NCBI GenBank assembly: GCA_033852075.1
Contig: JAWSVC010000008.1
Coordinates: forward strand, 1-64,000
DNA from: QZLE01 sp033852075
GTDB taxonomy: Bacteria > Pseudomonadota > Gammaproteobacteria > QZLD01
DNA: 64,000 nucleotides
Direction of reading: 5' to 3'
This document shows positions 53,566 through 62,311 of this stretch, piece after piece. Numbering within the stretch: position 1 is the first letter of the stretch; every line of letters begins with the position of its first letter. The translations under genes were made by a program, and so were the position numbers. The notes below the pieces were generated by a model that was given only the letters and a program-made list of their open reading frames with translations, did not search any database and had not been told where the DNA came from.

Positions 53566-55062
53566 ATGGATAAAAAGACCTTTGAACAATTAGCCGCTCA
53601 AGGCTACAGCAAGATTCCTTTGGTTCGCGAGATTATCGCTGACCTTGACACTCCTTTAACCGTTTATCTTAAGCTTGCCGATAGCAAGCCATATACTTAT
53701 TTATTTGAATCAGTTCATGGTGGTGAAAAATGGGGGCGTTACTCCATTATTGGCCTGCCGTGCAAAGAGCTTATTCGTGTAAAAGGTTACACCGTTACTA
53801 CGGAAAATGATGGAAAGATTGTTAATCAGCAAGAGGTTAAAGACCCGCTCAAGTTTGTAGAACAGTTCCAGGCTCAATACGCAGTACCTGAACAAACCGA
53901 TATTAAAGACATTCCCAGATTTACCGGCGGACTTGTTGGTTATTTTGGTTATGACATCGTACGTTATGTAGAGCCACGCTTAGGGCCTTGCCCAAACCCA
54001 GATCCGCTTCAAGTACCGGAAATTCTTTTAATGGTCTCGGACGAGGTGATCGTCTTCGATAATCTAGCTGGCAAGATCTACATTGTGGTTCATGCTGACG
54101 CAAAAAAAACAGGGGCATACGAATCGGCAAACGAACGTCTGCAACAGATAGTAACTGAACTACGCGAAACCAGCTGCCGTTATCCGGAAAAGGCCGAGAA
54201 AAACACAGTCAACGAAGCCGACTTTGTCTCAGGCTTTACCGAAGAAGGGTTTAAAGACGCTGTTAATAAGATCAAGCAATACATTATTGATGGTGACTGC
54301 ATGCAGGTAGTACCTTCGCAACGTATGACTATTCCGTTCGAATCATCACCATTGGATCTGTATCGAGCCCTGCGTTGCACCAACCCATCTCCTTATATGT
54401 TTCTGCTCAATCTGGACACATTCCACATCGTTGGTTCATCACCTGAGATCTTGGTTCGCGAAGAGGACGGCATTATCACCGTACGCCCAATCGCTGGCAC
54501 CAGAAAACGTGGCGTAGATGAAGCTCATGATATTGAACTGGAAAAAGACCTGTTGGCAGACCCTAAAGAAATCGCTGAACACCTAATGCTTATCGACTTG
54601 GGTCGCAATGATATCGGCCGAGTTGCTCAAACCGGAAGCGTAAAGGTAACCGAACAGATGGTTATTGAGCGTTACTCACACGTAATGCACATTGTTTCCA
54701 ATGTTTGCGGCAAGATCAAAGAAGATATGAGCCCGATCGACGTACTTAAGGCCACATTCCCGGCAGGAACTCTGTCTGGCGCACCTAAGATTCGCGCAAT
54801 GGAGATAATAGATGAGGTGGAACCAGTCAAGCGCGGGGTTTACGGCGGAGCAGTCGGTTATATCTCTTACAGCGGCAATATGGATACCGCCATCGCAATC
54901 AGGACTGCCGTCATTAAAGACAACAAGCTACATATTCAGGCCGGAGCAGGCATAGTTGCCGATTCAGTACCACAACTGGAATGGGATGAAACCATGAACA
55001 AAGGACGCTCGATGTTTCGCGCTGTCGCCATGGTTGAACAAGGCTTTGAAGTCCTGAAATAG
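53566..55062 (+). CDS. trpE: anthranilate synthase component I
   Basis: It converts chorismate to anthranilate with ammonia from TrpG. 498 aa. The C-terminal chorismate-binding domain shows GDCMQVVPSQRM, ILVREEDGIITVRPIAGTRKRG, LIDLGRNDIGRV, SHVMHIVSNVCG and TFPAGTLSGAPKIRAMEIID. The N-terminal part, SVHGGEKWGRYSIIG, contains the tryptophan feedback region. trpG starts 15 bases downstream with AGGAG. Confidence 0.97.
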   Translation: MDKKTFEQLAAQGYSKIPLVREIIADLDTPLTVYLKLADSKPYTYLFESVHGGEKWGRYSIIGLPCKELIRVKGYTVTTENDGKIVNQQEVKDPLKFVEQFQAQYAVPEQTDIKDIPRFTGGLVGYFGYDIVRYVEPRLGPCPNPDPLQVPEILLMVSDEVIVFDNLAGKIYIVVHADAKKTGAYESANERLQQIVTELRETSCRYPEKAEKNTVNEADFVSGFTEEGFKDAVNKIKQYIIDGDCMQVVPSQRMTIPFESSPLDLYRALRCTNPSPYMFLLNLDTFHIVGSSPEILVREEDGIITVRPIAGTRKRGVDEAHDIELEKDLLADPKEIAEHLMLIDLGRNDIGRVAQTGSVKVTEQMVIERYSHVMHIVSNVCGKIKEDMSPIDVLKATFPAGTLSGAPKIRAMEIIDEVEPVKRGVYGGAVGYISYSGNMDTAIAIRTAVIKDNKLHIQAGAGIVADSVPQLEWDETMNKGRSMFRAVAMVEQGFEVLK

Positions 55063-55077
55063 GAAAGGAGAAAACAT

Positions 55078-55656
55078 ATGCTATTAATGATTGATAACTA
55101 CGACTCCTTTACCTTTAATCTGGTGCAATATCTTTGCGAACTAGGTGCGGAAGTAGAGGTACACCGCAACGACCAGATCACTATTGAACAGATCAAAGAG
55201 CTAAATCCAGAGAAGATTGTGCTTTCCCCAGGCCCCTGCACACCCAATGAGGCAGGCATATCGCTCGAAGTTGTACATGAGTTTGGTGGCAAGCTACCAA
55301 TCCTTGGCGTCTGCTTAGGCCATCAAACCATCGGCCAAGCCTTTGGTGGTGATATCGTCCATGCCAGCCAAGTGATGCATGGCAAAACATCCGATATCTA
55401 CCATAAGGATATTGGGGTATTTAAGGGGCTACCAAACCCAATGTCAGCTACCAGATACCACTCTCTGGTAATCGATAAAAACACCATACCGGATTGTTTC
55501 GAGATCACCTCCTGGACGCTAACTGAGAATGGTGAGATGGATGAAATCATGGGCGTACGCCATAAGGAATTGGATATTGAAGGAGTACAGTTCCATCCTG
55601 AATCTATCCTAACTCCTGATGGGCATGATCTGTTGAATAACTTTCTGAAGCGCTAG
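55078..55656 (+). CDS. trpG: anthranilate synthase component II (glutamine amidotransferase)
   Basis: It supplies ammonia to TrpE (and possibly to aminodeoxychorismate synthase). 192 aa, class I amidotransferase: MIDNYDSFTFNLVQYL, LSPGPCTPNEAG, nucleophile Cys in GVCLGHQTIG, and the His-Glu pair in GVQFHPESILT. Co-transcribed with trpE; trpD and trpC do not follow, unlike in many relatives. Confidence 0.97.
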   Translation: MLLMIDNYDSFTFNLVQYLCELGAEVEVHRNDQITIEQIKELNPEKIVLSPGPCTPNEAGISLEVVHEFGGKLPILGVCLGHQTIGQAFGGDIVHASQVMHGKTSDIYHKDIGVFKGLPNPMSATRYHSLVIDKNTIPDCFEITSWTLTENGEMDEIMGVRHKELDIEGVQFHPESILTPDGHDLLNNFLKR

Positions 55657-55710
55657 TAATTGTAAATGCCGTCATCCCGGACTTGATCCACTGCTGTCTG
55701 GGGAAAGTAA

Positions 55711-55815
55711 TTTAATAGAATCAANNACGCTCAGGATAAACCAAGGCCAAATTCTCATTGATTCTATTAAATTTTTCTTGACCCTTTTCCTCGCTCCCAA
55801 ACTCCGGTTTGGGAG
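55711..55815. repeat. inverted-repeat cluster with assembly gap (NN at 55725-55726)
   Basis: TTTAATAGAATCAA (55711-55724) and TTGATTCTATTAAA (55758-55771) are perfectly complementary; two N follow the left arm. A second perfect hairpin, CTCCCAAAC-TCCG-GTTTGGGAG, is at 55794-55815. The left part also carries the 'ccactgctgtctggggaaagtaat' unit. No gene seen in the 259-base gap. Confidence 0.75.
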
Positions 55816-55915
55816 TGTTAGCCTTGTTTAGTAGTCATATACATTCCCAACGAGGATGTTGTGAACAAGAAAAAGGGTAAGCTTTTTTGGAACGCCGGCG
55901 CTCCATACAAAGCCT

Positions 55916-56254
55916 TTATTCAAACAATGCCGCCACGCGCGCCAAAGCATCATCCACAATATAATCTGGAGCAGTCTCAATTTTCTTAGCTTTTCTTGCC
56001 ACCAAATCCAGCGTTCTAATTGCATTTACCATCACAACACCCTGGGTATCCATTCCGCTTCCAGTAAGTGACACACAAAACCCCTGAAAACGCGCAAAAT
56101 CGCCACCCTGTGTAATTGGCGCAACGGCTGCTAACCCAAGACGATTAAATTTTGCCTCTGTTAACACCAAACACGGACGGTAATTACCCTGCGTTTCCCG
56201 CCCCTCAGTTGGATTCAGACAAACCCGTACCACATCCCCACGATTTACTCTCAT
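55916..56254 (-). CDS. MazF/ChpB-family endoribonuclease toxin
   Basis: 112 aa. RGDVVRVCLNPTEGRETQGNYRPCLVLTEAKFNRLG is the MazF/PemK start; APITQGGDF and VMVNAIRTLDLVARKAKKIE complete the fold, including the Arg of the active site region. It is closer to ChpB than to MazF by general appearance. It overlaps the upstream antitoxin gene by 4 bases. It would cleave mRNA at short sequences when the antitoxin is degraded. Confidence 0.9.
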   Translation of the reverse strand: MRVNRGDVVRVCLNPTEGRETQGNYRPCLVLTEAKFNRLGLAAVAPITQGGDFARFQGFCVSLTGSGMDTQGVVMVNAIRTLDLVARKAKKIETAPDYIVDDALARVAALFE

Positions 56255-56502
56255 AATAATTCATTTCCAACAGGTTGAGACATATCCCAATCTTCCAATT
56301 CTTTAGGCGCTGGTGCACTTTGGTCACACTGAGCCAGCAATTCATCAAGAGTATATCTAGGCTTAGCAGCAGTTATCTTGATACAACCTGGAGATTCTTG
56401 TATTTCAACCTCGTCTCCAAGCTTGATTCCAGCAACCTGCAAGGCATTAGCGGCAATAATTACACCCGCGCTATTCCCAATTTTTCTGACTGCTGTTTTC
56501 AT
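56251..56502 (-). CDS. MazE/ChpS-family antitoxin
   Basis: 83 aa. N-terminal AbrB-type DNA-binding swapped-hairpin domain (AVRKIGNSAGVIIAANALQVAGIKLGDEVEI) and an acidic, Pro-rich C-terminal tail that would bind the toxin. The first gene of the pair with the MazF-type toxin; it probably represses its own promoter in 56503-56580, where short dyads such as TTATAACTTAATTATAA (about 56549-56566) are seen. Confidence 0.9.
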   Translation of the reverse strand: MKTAVRKIGNSAGVIIAANALQVAGIKLGDEVEIQESPGCIKITAAKPRYTLDELLAQCDQSAPAPKELEDWDMSQPVGNELL

Positions 56503-56703
56503 AGTTGGTCACCTCTTACTTTACACCATCATCTACAACATACTTAGGTTATAACTTAATTATAACTAAGCAAGCAGATTTAACAAAGGAAAAGTGTCAC
56601 ATTAAGCTTTCTTTCTGTTAAAATAGCGCGCTTATTGCAACCAGCAATACCCCAAATAAAACAAGTAGCTATCTCTAATCGTAACACTACGGAGAATCAC
56701 AGA

Positions 56704-57993
56704 ATGAAAGTATTGGTTATAGGCGGCGGCGGTCGCGAACATGCACTAGCTTGGAAGGCAGCGCAATCGGCTAAGGTAAGCCAGGTTTTTGTAGCACCAG
56801 GCAACGCCGGAACAGCCCTAGAACCAAGCATTACTAATGTTGCGATTAATGCTGAAGACGTTGATGCACTGCTTGAATTTGCGCAAAAAGAGGCAATTGA
56901 TCTAACCATCGTTGGTCCTGAAGCTCCTCTTGTACTCGGCGTTGTAGACAAATTCGCTGCAGCTGGTCTGCGCTGCTTTGGCCCAACTGCAGAGTGTGCA
57001 CAATTGGAAGGTTCCAAGGCATTCTCTAAAGACTTTCTAGCAAAACACAACATTCCAACCGCAGAATATAAAACCTTCACCGACCCAACTCTTGCTGAGG
57101 CATATATCAAAGAGAAGGGGGCTCCAATCGTAGTTAAGGCAGATGGTCTTGCTGCAGGTAAAGGTGTTATTGTTGCGCAAACAGAAGACGAAGCAATTGC
57201 TGCAGTTAAAGACATGTTGGAAGACAATGCCTTTGGTGATGCTGGCAGCAGAGTTGTTGTGGAAGAGTTTCTAGTAGGGGAAGAGGCCAGCTTTATTGTA
57301 ATGGCAGATGGTTCCAATGTAATCCCATTTGCAACATCGCAAGATCACAAGGCACGCGACAATGGCGACCAAGGCCCAAACACCGGGGGCATGGGGGCAT
57401 ATTCTCCAGCGCCTGTAGTTACTGATAATGTATATCAAAAAACAATGGATTTGGTTATCAAACCAACCATTGAAGGGATGATCAAAGACGGCATGCCATA
57501 CACTGGCTTTCTATATGCCGGCCTGATGATTGACACCAATGGCAATCCAAAGGTATTGGAATTCAACTGCCGCTTTGGTGACCCGGAAACACAACCTATC
57601 ATGATGCGTCTTAAATCTGATCTGGTAGAGCTTTGTAAAGCCGCAATTGACAAAAAGCTGGATCAAATGGGTATCGATTTTGACCCACGCCCATGCCTTG
57701 GCGTAGTAATGGCAGCTGGTGGATACCCGGCTGATTACAACAAAGGCGATGAGATTAGCGGACTACCAACTGAAGAACTTAATGGCGCCAAGGTATTTCA
57801 CGCAGGGACCAAACTTGAAAACGACAAAGTACTAACCAATGGCGGGCGCGTACTATGTGCCTGCGCACTAGGTTCAAATGTAACCGAAGCACAAAAAGAG
57901 GCGTACAAATTGGCCGAACAGGTGAAGTGGGATAAGGTTTATTACCGTACTGATATTGGCTATCGTGCAATTGCCAGGGAAAATCAAAGTTAA
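56704..57993 (+). CDS. purD: phosphoribosylamine--glycine ligase
   Basis: Second step of purine synthesis, joining phosphoribosylamine and glycine with ATP. 429 aa. ATP-grasp fold: MKVLVIGGGGREHALAWKAAQS, VGPEAPLVLGVVD, VKADGLAAGKGVIVA, the conserved SQDHKARDNGDQGPNTGGMGAYSPAP and EFNCRFGDPETQ. purH, its usual neighbour, is absent. I chose the ATG at 56704 (GGAG upstream). Confidence 0.97.
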   Translation: MKVLVIGGGGREHALAWKAAQSAKVSQVFVAPGNAGTALEPSITNVAINAEDVDALLEFAQKEAIDLTIVGPEAPLVLGVVDKFAAAGLRCFGPTAECAQLEGSKAFSKDFLAKHNIPTAEYKTFTDPTLAEAYIKEKGAPIVVKADGLAAGKGVIVAQTEDEAIAAVKDMLEDNAFGDAGSRVVVEEFLVGEEASFIVMADGSNVIPFATSQDHKARDNGDQGPNTGGMGAYSPAPVVTDNVYQKTMDLVIKPTIEGMIKDGMPYTGFLYAGLMIDTNGNPKVLEFNCRFGDPETQPIMMRLKSDLVELCKAAIDKKLDQMGIDFDPRPCLGVVMAAGGYPADYNKGDEISGLPTEELNGAKVFHAGTKLENDKVLTNGGRVLCACALGSNVTEAQKEAYKLAEQVKWDKVYYRTDIGYRAIARENQS

Positions 57994-58040
57994 TATTTCA
58001 TCAAACCAAGGCATGATGATAATTACTTATTTTCAAATCA

Positions 58041-58068
58041 AAAAAGGCGCTAATATGCGCCTTTTTTA
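58041..58068. terminator. bidirectional terminator between purD and the pilin gene
   Basis: AAAAAGGCGC-TAATAT-GCGCCTTTTTT, with A and T runs on both sides, serves purD on the plus strand and the pilin gene (stop at 58082) on the minus strand. Confidence 0.88.
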
Positions 58069-58081
58069 TTCAGGTATCCTA

Positions 58082-58474
58082 TTAATCCCTATCGTTCCAA
58101 TTACTACTTTTTCCGCCATCACTATTAATAGTATAGGTATTATAGTCTCCGTCCTGAGCATTTGCGGTTATAGTTAATACGTTTGAAGCAACAGCTGCAG
58201 AAAAAGTATAATAACCATCGAAAGAATTATTTCCAATACATTCTACTTCAACATCAGCACCGGAACCAATATTTCCAATGCTTGCGGTATATGATTTATA
58301 TTCAGTAAAATACTCTGTTTCAGCAGTTAAAATAGTAGCTGCACAAACCTTAGCATCTTCCTGACGTGTCCGAATAACGTGATCCGTATAATTTGGTATA
58401 GCAATTGCCGCCAAAATACCAATAACAGCCACTGCAATCATCAGTTCAAGCAGGGAAAAACCTCTTTGTTTCAT
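58082..58474 (-). CDS. pilE: type IV pilin, PilE-type minor pilin
   Basis: 130 aa. Short leader MKQRG then the cleavage/methylation motif FSLLELMIAVAVIGILAAIAIPNY with Glu+5. The C-terminal domain has two cysteines (in DAKVCAA and EVECIGN). GGAG precedes the ATG by 6 bases. It stands apart from the pilV-W-X row and is divergent from a FimT-like gene. PilE is the name used for the minor pilin beside PilY1 in Pseudomonas; the major pilin is not visible here. Confidence 0.88.
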   Translation of the reverse strand: MKQRGFSLLELMIAVAVIGILAAIAIPNYTDHVIRTRQEDAKVCAATILTAETEYFTEYKSYTASIGNIGSGADVEVECIGNNSFDGYYTFSAAVASNVLTITANAQDGDYNTYTINSDGGKSSNWNDRD

Positions 58475-58684
58475 TTAGAGCTCCGATCAATTTTATTATA
58501 ATAATTATATTATTATTAACCATTTATCATTTATCTGCAACTGTAATTTTATTCTAACAATTCAATATATGACTTTATTTACAGCTTCGTTTTTGTTATT
58601 TTCTATCAGCTTACTTGTTAGGACACGAACAAGTATAAGCATTATATAAATAATATTACATAACCGAAAAATATGGGGAAAAAT

Positions 58685-59239
58685 ATGCAATCCAGAGGCA
58701 TTACTCTTCTGGAATTACTGGTATCGATTGCCGTAATGGGGATTATGGCAGCCACAGCGATTCCTTCTTTAACCAACTTTATTAAAAACTCAAGACAATC
58801 AAGCAGCCTGATTAATCTTAGATCAGATCTCTATTTGGCACGTAGTGCGGCCATAAAATACAACCATTACGTAGTTATATGCCCAAGCAACAAAGGCAAT
58901 GATAACTGTTCAGGCTCAGCAGATTGGGAAAACGGCTGGATGGTGTTTGTAGATATAAACAAAGATGGCGAATGTAAGAGCTCTGATGGCAAATGTGAAG
59001 ATGGTGGCAAGATCATAAAAACCGGAGAAGGAATCACATCCACTGATTTAAAAATAAGGGGGTATAAACATCGCAATTATAAAATTCGCTATGATCCTGA
59101 GGGATTTAGCTACGCATTTAACGGTACAATTGTAGCATGCGATGATCGCGGAACTGAAAAGGCGAGAGGGCTTGTTATTAATAATACGGGACGAGTTAGA
59201 AGTACGAATAAGAAGGATAAGTTGAAGTGTGAAAGGTAA
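58685..59239 (+). CDS. GspH/FimT-family pseudopilin
   Basis: 184 aa. MQSRG then ITLLELLVSIAVMGIMAATAIPSL, the prepilin N-terminus with Glu+5. The C-terminal domain has NGWMVFVDINKDGECKSSDGKCEDGG and SYAFNGTIVACDDRGTEKARGLVINNTGRVR, the GspH/FimT end. I chose the ATG at 58685, with GGGGA 5 bases upstream. FimT is a candidate DNA-uptake subunit in other species. This is a second FimT/FimU-type gene in the window; it is on the opposite strand to the other pilus genes. Confidence 0.88.
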   Translation: MQSRGITLLELLVSIAVMGIMAATAIPSLTNFIKNSRQSSSLINLRSDLYLARSAAIKYNHYVVICPSNKGNDNCSGSADWENGWMVFVDINKDGECKSSDGKCEDGGKIIKTGEGITSTDLKIRGYKHRNYKIRYDPEGFSYAFNGTIVACDDRGTEKARGLVINNTGRVRSTNKKDKLKCER

Positions 59240-59256
59240 TTTTAGACTTAAATTTT

Positions 59257-59353
59257 TCAAGATCCCTGAGCGTAGCCGAAGGATCAAAAATAAATTAATA
59301 GAATCATTAAGACTTCGACTACGCTCAGCCATCTTGATTCTATTAATTTATTT
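59257..59353. repeat. inverted repeat with 19-bp perfect arms
   Basis: AAATAAATTAATAGAATCA (59288-59306) and its exact complement at 59335-59353 surround 'cttcgactacgctcagc'. CAAGATCCCTGAG at 59257 and CATCTTG add outer complementarity. The TAATAGAATCA arm is also in the element at 55711. Confidence 0.8.
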
Positions 59354-59412
59354 CCCCGGACACTAGCGGACCTTCGCCGGCATGACTATTTCTTATGAAA
59401 ATATCGCTGAAT

Positions 59413-59536
59413 TATAAAAGCGTTATGAGCGCATCTTAGGCAAGGCAAAAGCCAGTTTTTAAAATGAAGTTTACAAATAGTAAACGAGGCTTTACAAACT
59501 GGTTTTTAACACAGCATAAAAAAGCGCAATAGCTTT
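59413..59536. repeat. nested-palindrome element, copy C2
   Basis: Terminal repeats TAAAAGCGTTATGAGCGC (59414) and its relative GCGCAATAGCTTTTTA (59524-59539). The outer stem is around CCAGTTT/AAACTGG and the inner stem is GTTTAC (59469-59474), loop AAATA, GTAAAC (59480-59485). The right end includes the TAA stop of pilX. Confidence 0.75.
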
Positions 59537-60100
59537 TTACTCGGGGATCTTTATGGTCTTTGCTGTAGCTGAGTTACTATAAACCATCTCACGATAAATC
59601 CCTATCTTTACTGATGGCTTATAATCTGGATTTATTTCATGCTGATAAGTACTGGAAATTTCAAAGTAGTCGCATGCTATCTTTTGCGCGCTTGATCCTT
59701 TTTCTATACGCGGACATGTTGTACCTTTTGCTTTTTGCTTAATTGAAACAGTCAACTGACGATCGTAGATTTGATCAGTGTAGGTCTTGGAGAATACACC
59801 GCTCAAATAAGAAGATGAAGCACTATTTTCAACTCCAGACTGAGATTTCGCCTCCAACAATACATCCTCCCCCCTTTCTCCACCTAAAATCGTCTGGCTT
59901 AACAATAAATTCGCACCCGCATTAGTACTATGAAAGGTTCGGTTGGTTTCCTCACTATTTGCAGAAATTTTAAGCTGGGTAGTACTAGTCAATGCAACAG
60001 ATACACCCAACATTGTTAATACACCAAGAAAAATCAAGGCTACCAGCAAAGCACTTCCTTTTTGCAAACAATTGTATTTTTTCATGGCAATTATTATCAT
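59537..60100 (-). CDS. pilX: type IV pilus assembly protein PilX
   Basis: 187 aa. MIIIAMKKYNCLQKGSALLVALIFLGVLTMLGVSVALTST is the PilX-type N-terminus, in which the usual FTLIE motif is degenerate (KGSALLVAL). I prefer the ATG at 60100, since AGGAGG lies 5 bases upstream inside the end of pilW. Minor pilin that helps prime pilus assembly. The TAA stop is within repeat copy C2. Confidence 0.87.
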   Translation of the reverse strand: MIIIAMKKYNCLQKGSALLVALIFLGVLTMLGVSVALTSTTQLKISANSEETNRTFHSTNAGANLLLSQTILGGERGEDVLLEAKSQSGVENSASSSYLSGVFSKTYTDQIYDRQLTVSIKQKAKGTTCPRIEKGSSAQKIACDYFEISSTYQHEINPDYKPSVKIGIYREMVYSNSATAKTIKIPE

Positions 60101-60102
60101 AA

Positions 60103-61128
60103 CTACCTCCTGCCTTGCTCTAACTGATTATTAAAAAAAGATACCGTGGTCTCTAATAATTTTCTATGATAACGCGCATCTGTACCCGTAATTGCCACAC
60201 CGCTTCTTTTTCCATAAGAATAGATTTTATCATCAGAATAACTAACATCACTCATTGTAGAACGACCACGAAGGTAAATTGTTGCCGAAACAACATCACG
60301 CCATTTCCCTGCAGCTGTTACCTCTGACGCAGAATAATAACGCGTTACCATACCACTATTAGAAACTGAAGAGTCATGTACACCAAAAATATAGTGCAAA
60401 TCTTCAACTCCCTCCGCCACTGTTTCCGGACTACTCCAACCGCTTTTTCCAAGTTTTATCCTTTTTAATTGTGAATATACAGAGCCTGATGGCTTATAGA
60501 CATAATAAACATGATAAACATATTCCCAAATATCTCCGCCCGGATATTGTCCTGCCAAAGATATCTTTGACTCTAAACTAGCATCACCGGTACCATCAAC
60601 ATGCTCACCACCATCATGGCCTGCAATTATATACGTCTTGGAAAAGCTAGTAGAGACCCCAGTTGCTAATGGTTTCTTACGAGCATGTTTTACAAAAAGA
60701 ATGTCTGCATTAGAATCAACATCCAAGCCGCTTAAACACGAAGGAATTTGCTCTCCTGCCTCTACCGCCCAAACCGAAACATCGTATTCATATTCTGTAC
60801 CTGAACCACCAGAGAATTCTTCGGCATCAGAATCATAGGTTTCCCCACGCTTACATAACCCACTGGTAATATCAGTAACCTTTTTATCTAATAATTGCGA
60901 ATCTACACCCCCATAAAACCCAGCCATACGCAGATCATTAGTTATCAACTTCAATACAAAACGATTATTCTCCTGTAAAATTGCAGCAGCCTCAGAATCC
61001 CAAAATACCTTTTTATTAGACACATAAATAGTGATCAATGCCGCAGATAACATCAGTCCAATAACCAAAGCTATCATTAGTTCAACTAACGACATTCCCA
61101 TTTGTTTATTTGTTCTAATTCCCACCAT
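60103..61128 (-). CDS. pilW: type IV pilus assembly protein PilW
   Basis: 341 aa. Leader ending QMG, then MSLVELMIALVIGLMLSAALITIYVSNKKVF with Glu+5, followed by LQENNRFVLKLITNDLRMAGFYGG, a PilW signature. The large C-terminal domain is beta-rich, with cysteines. It overlaps functionally with pilX: the pilX ribosome-binding site lies in its last codons. Confidence 0.91.
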   Translation of the reverse strand: MVGIRTNKQMGMSLVELMIALVIGLMLSAALITIYVSNKKVFWDSEAAAILQENNRFVLKLITNDLRMAGFYGGVDSQLLDKKVTDITSGLCKRGETYDSDAEEFSGGSGTEYEYDVSVWAVEAGEQIPSCLSGLDVDSNADILFVKHARKKPLATGVSTSFSKTYIIAGHDGGEHVDGTGDASLESKISLAGQYPGGDIWEYVYHVYYVYKPSGSVYSQLKRIKLGKSGWSSPETVAEGVEDLHYIFGVHDSSVSNSGMVTRYYSASEVTAAGKWRDVVSATIYLRGRSTMSDVSYSDDKIYSYGKRSGVAITGTDARYHRKLLETTVSFFNNQLEQGRR

Positions 61129-61155
61129 TTGGATATTTTCCTGATTTTCTATAAA

Positions 61156-61722
61156 TTATATGAATGTATTTATACTAACTTCTCTTTGTTTTGAAGATTC
61201 ATCAATTGTACACACTCTGACCTTACTTCCACTCATTGTTGACATAGATAGCCACGCAACTGTAACCGTTATCTTTGTAGTTTCTCCAGCAACTCCGGTC
61301 ACATCAATACACCCCTTAGCATTGGATAAACCAGAAATATTTCCAGATCCGCTTGCAACAGAAGAGCCATAAATATTCTTATGCCAACGACTCAAATCAT
61401 ATGCAACCAACTGAGCTACAGTACAGTCATTTACAAGACAATCGTGCGGAGATGCAGGTTCGCTTGAATTTGCAGAAAAATCCTGACCATCGTAATAAGA
61501 CTTAATCTGTTCAGGAGTAAGCCCACTATTTTTGATACGCGATATCATATCATTGGCAATCAATACAGCCTCCTGTCTTTGTTGGGCCTCAAATGAAGAA
61601 CGCTTAGATATAACCTGAAGCGAGGCAATACCTAACATCCCCATTGAAAAAACCATAAGAGCCACCAATACCTCTACTAAACCAACACCACTTTGTTTCG
61701 TTTGAAAGTTTGACCACATCAT
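61156..61722 (-). CDS. pilV: type IV pilus modification protein PilV
   Basis: 188 aa. TKQSG then VGLVEVLVALMVFSMGMLGIASLQ with Glu+5; the MLGIASLQ block is typical of PilV. Several cysteines (CLVNDC, GCIDV, VRVCTID). 27 bases before pilW. Confidence 0.91.
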   Translation of the reverse strand: MMWSNFQTKQSGVGLVEVLVALMVFSMGMLGIASLQVISKRSSFEAQQRQEAVLIANDMISRIKNSGLTPEQIKSYYDGQDFSANSSEPASPHDCLVNDCTVAQLVAYDLSRWHKNIYGSSVASGSGNISGLSNAKGCIDVTGVAGETTKITVTVAWLSMSTMSGSKVRVCTIDESSKQREVSINTFI

Positions 61723-61745
61723 ATTTACGCCTCAACACTTTCTGT

Positions 61746-62261
61746 TTAAATGGACGGACAAGTGATTGATAAATCAATCAGCTGCACCTCATCTTTTATC
61801 AATATTAAACCTCCAGGAGATATCACTACCGCCTTAGGCTTTATTCCATCAACACTACCTGTATAGCAAACACTGAATACTTGGAATTCAAGAGTCTCTT
61901 CTCCTAAACTACCATCTTCAGTAAACGTTATATATGTAATATCCGTATCGTTATTCGTCTTAGCAGTAACCACCGTGGAATCCATAGCCTCTTGAACCTG
62001 ACCGCTACCGATATACCAACTACTCCAGTCACCAGACGTTTCAGCAGACACAGTTACCCTACTAGCAGTTTCTATTGCCTTATTACGGGCTGTAACAAAA
62101 CTATTACGTAAGGTATTCGAAGTGGATTCAATACGATTATTAGCTATGGTTGTACGAAATGCCGGCACGCCTACTGTCGCTAAAATTGCAATAACAACAA
62201 TAGTTACCAGCAATTCCAGCAGAGTAAGGCCTAATACTTTTTTATGATTTTTATCATTCAT
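61746..62261 (-). CDS. fimU: type IV minor pilin, FimU/FimT (GspH) family
   Basis: 171 aa. KVLG then LTLLELLVTIVVIAILATVGVPAFRTTIANNRIESTSNTLRNSFVTARNKAIE, the GspH start. The C-terminus is GLILIKDEVQLIDLSITCPSI. First of the fimU-pilV-pilW-pilX row (minus strand), all with gaps of about 25 bases or less, so one operon. Confidence 0.88.
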   Translation of the reverse strand: MNDKNHKKVLGLTLLELLVTIVVIAILATVGVPAFRTTIANNRIESTSNTLRNSFVTARNKAIETASRVTVSAETSGDWSSWYIGSGQVQEAMDSTVVTAKTNNDTDITYITFTEDGSLGEETLEFQVFSVCYTGSVDGIKPKAVVISPGGLILIKDEVQLIDLSITCPSI

Positions 62262-62311
62262 ACTTTAATAATAGTTATATTTTTATATCTTTACATCATT
62301 TCAGCAATTAA

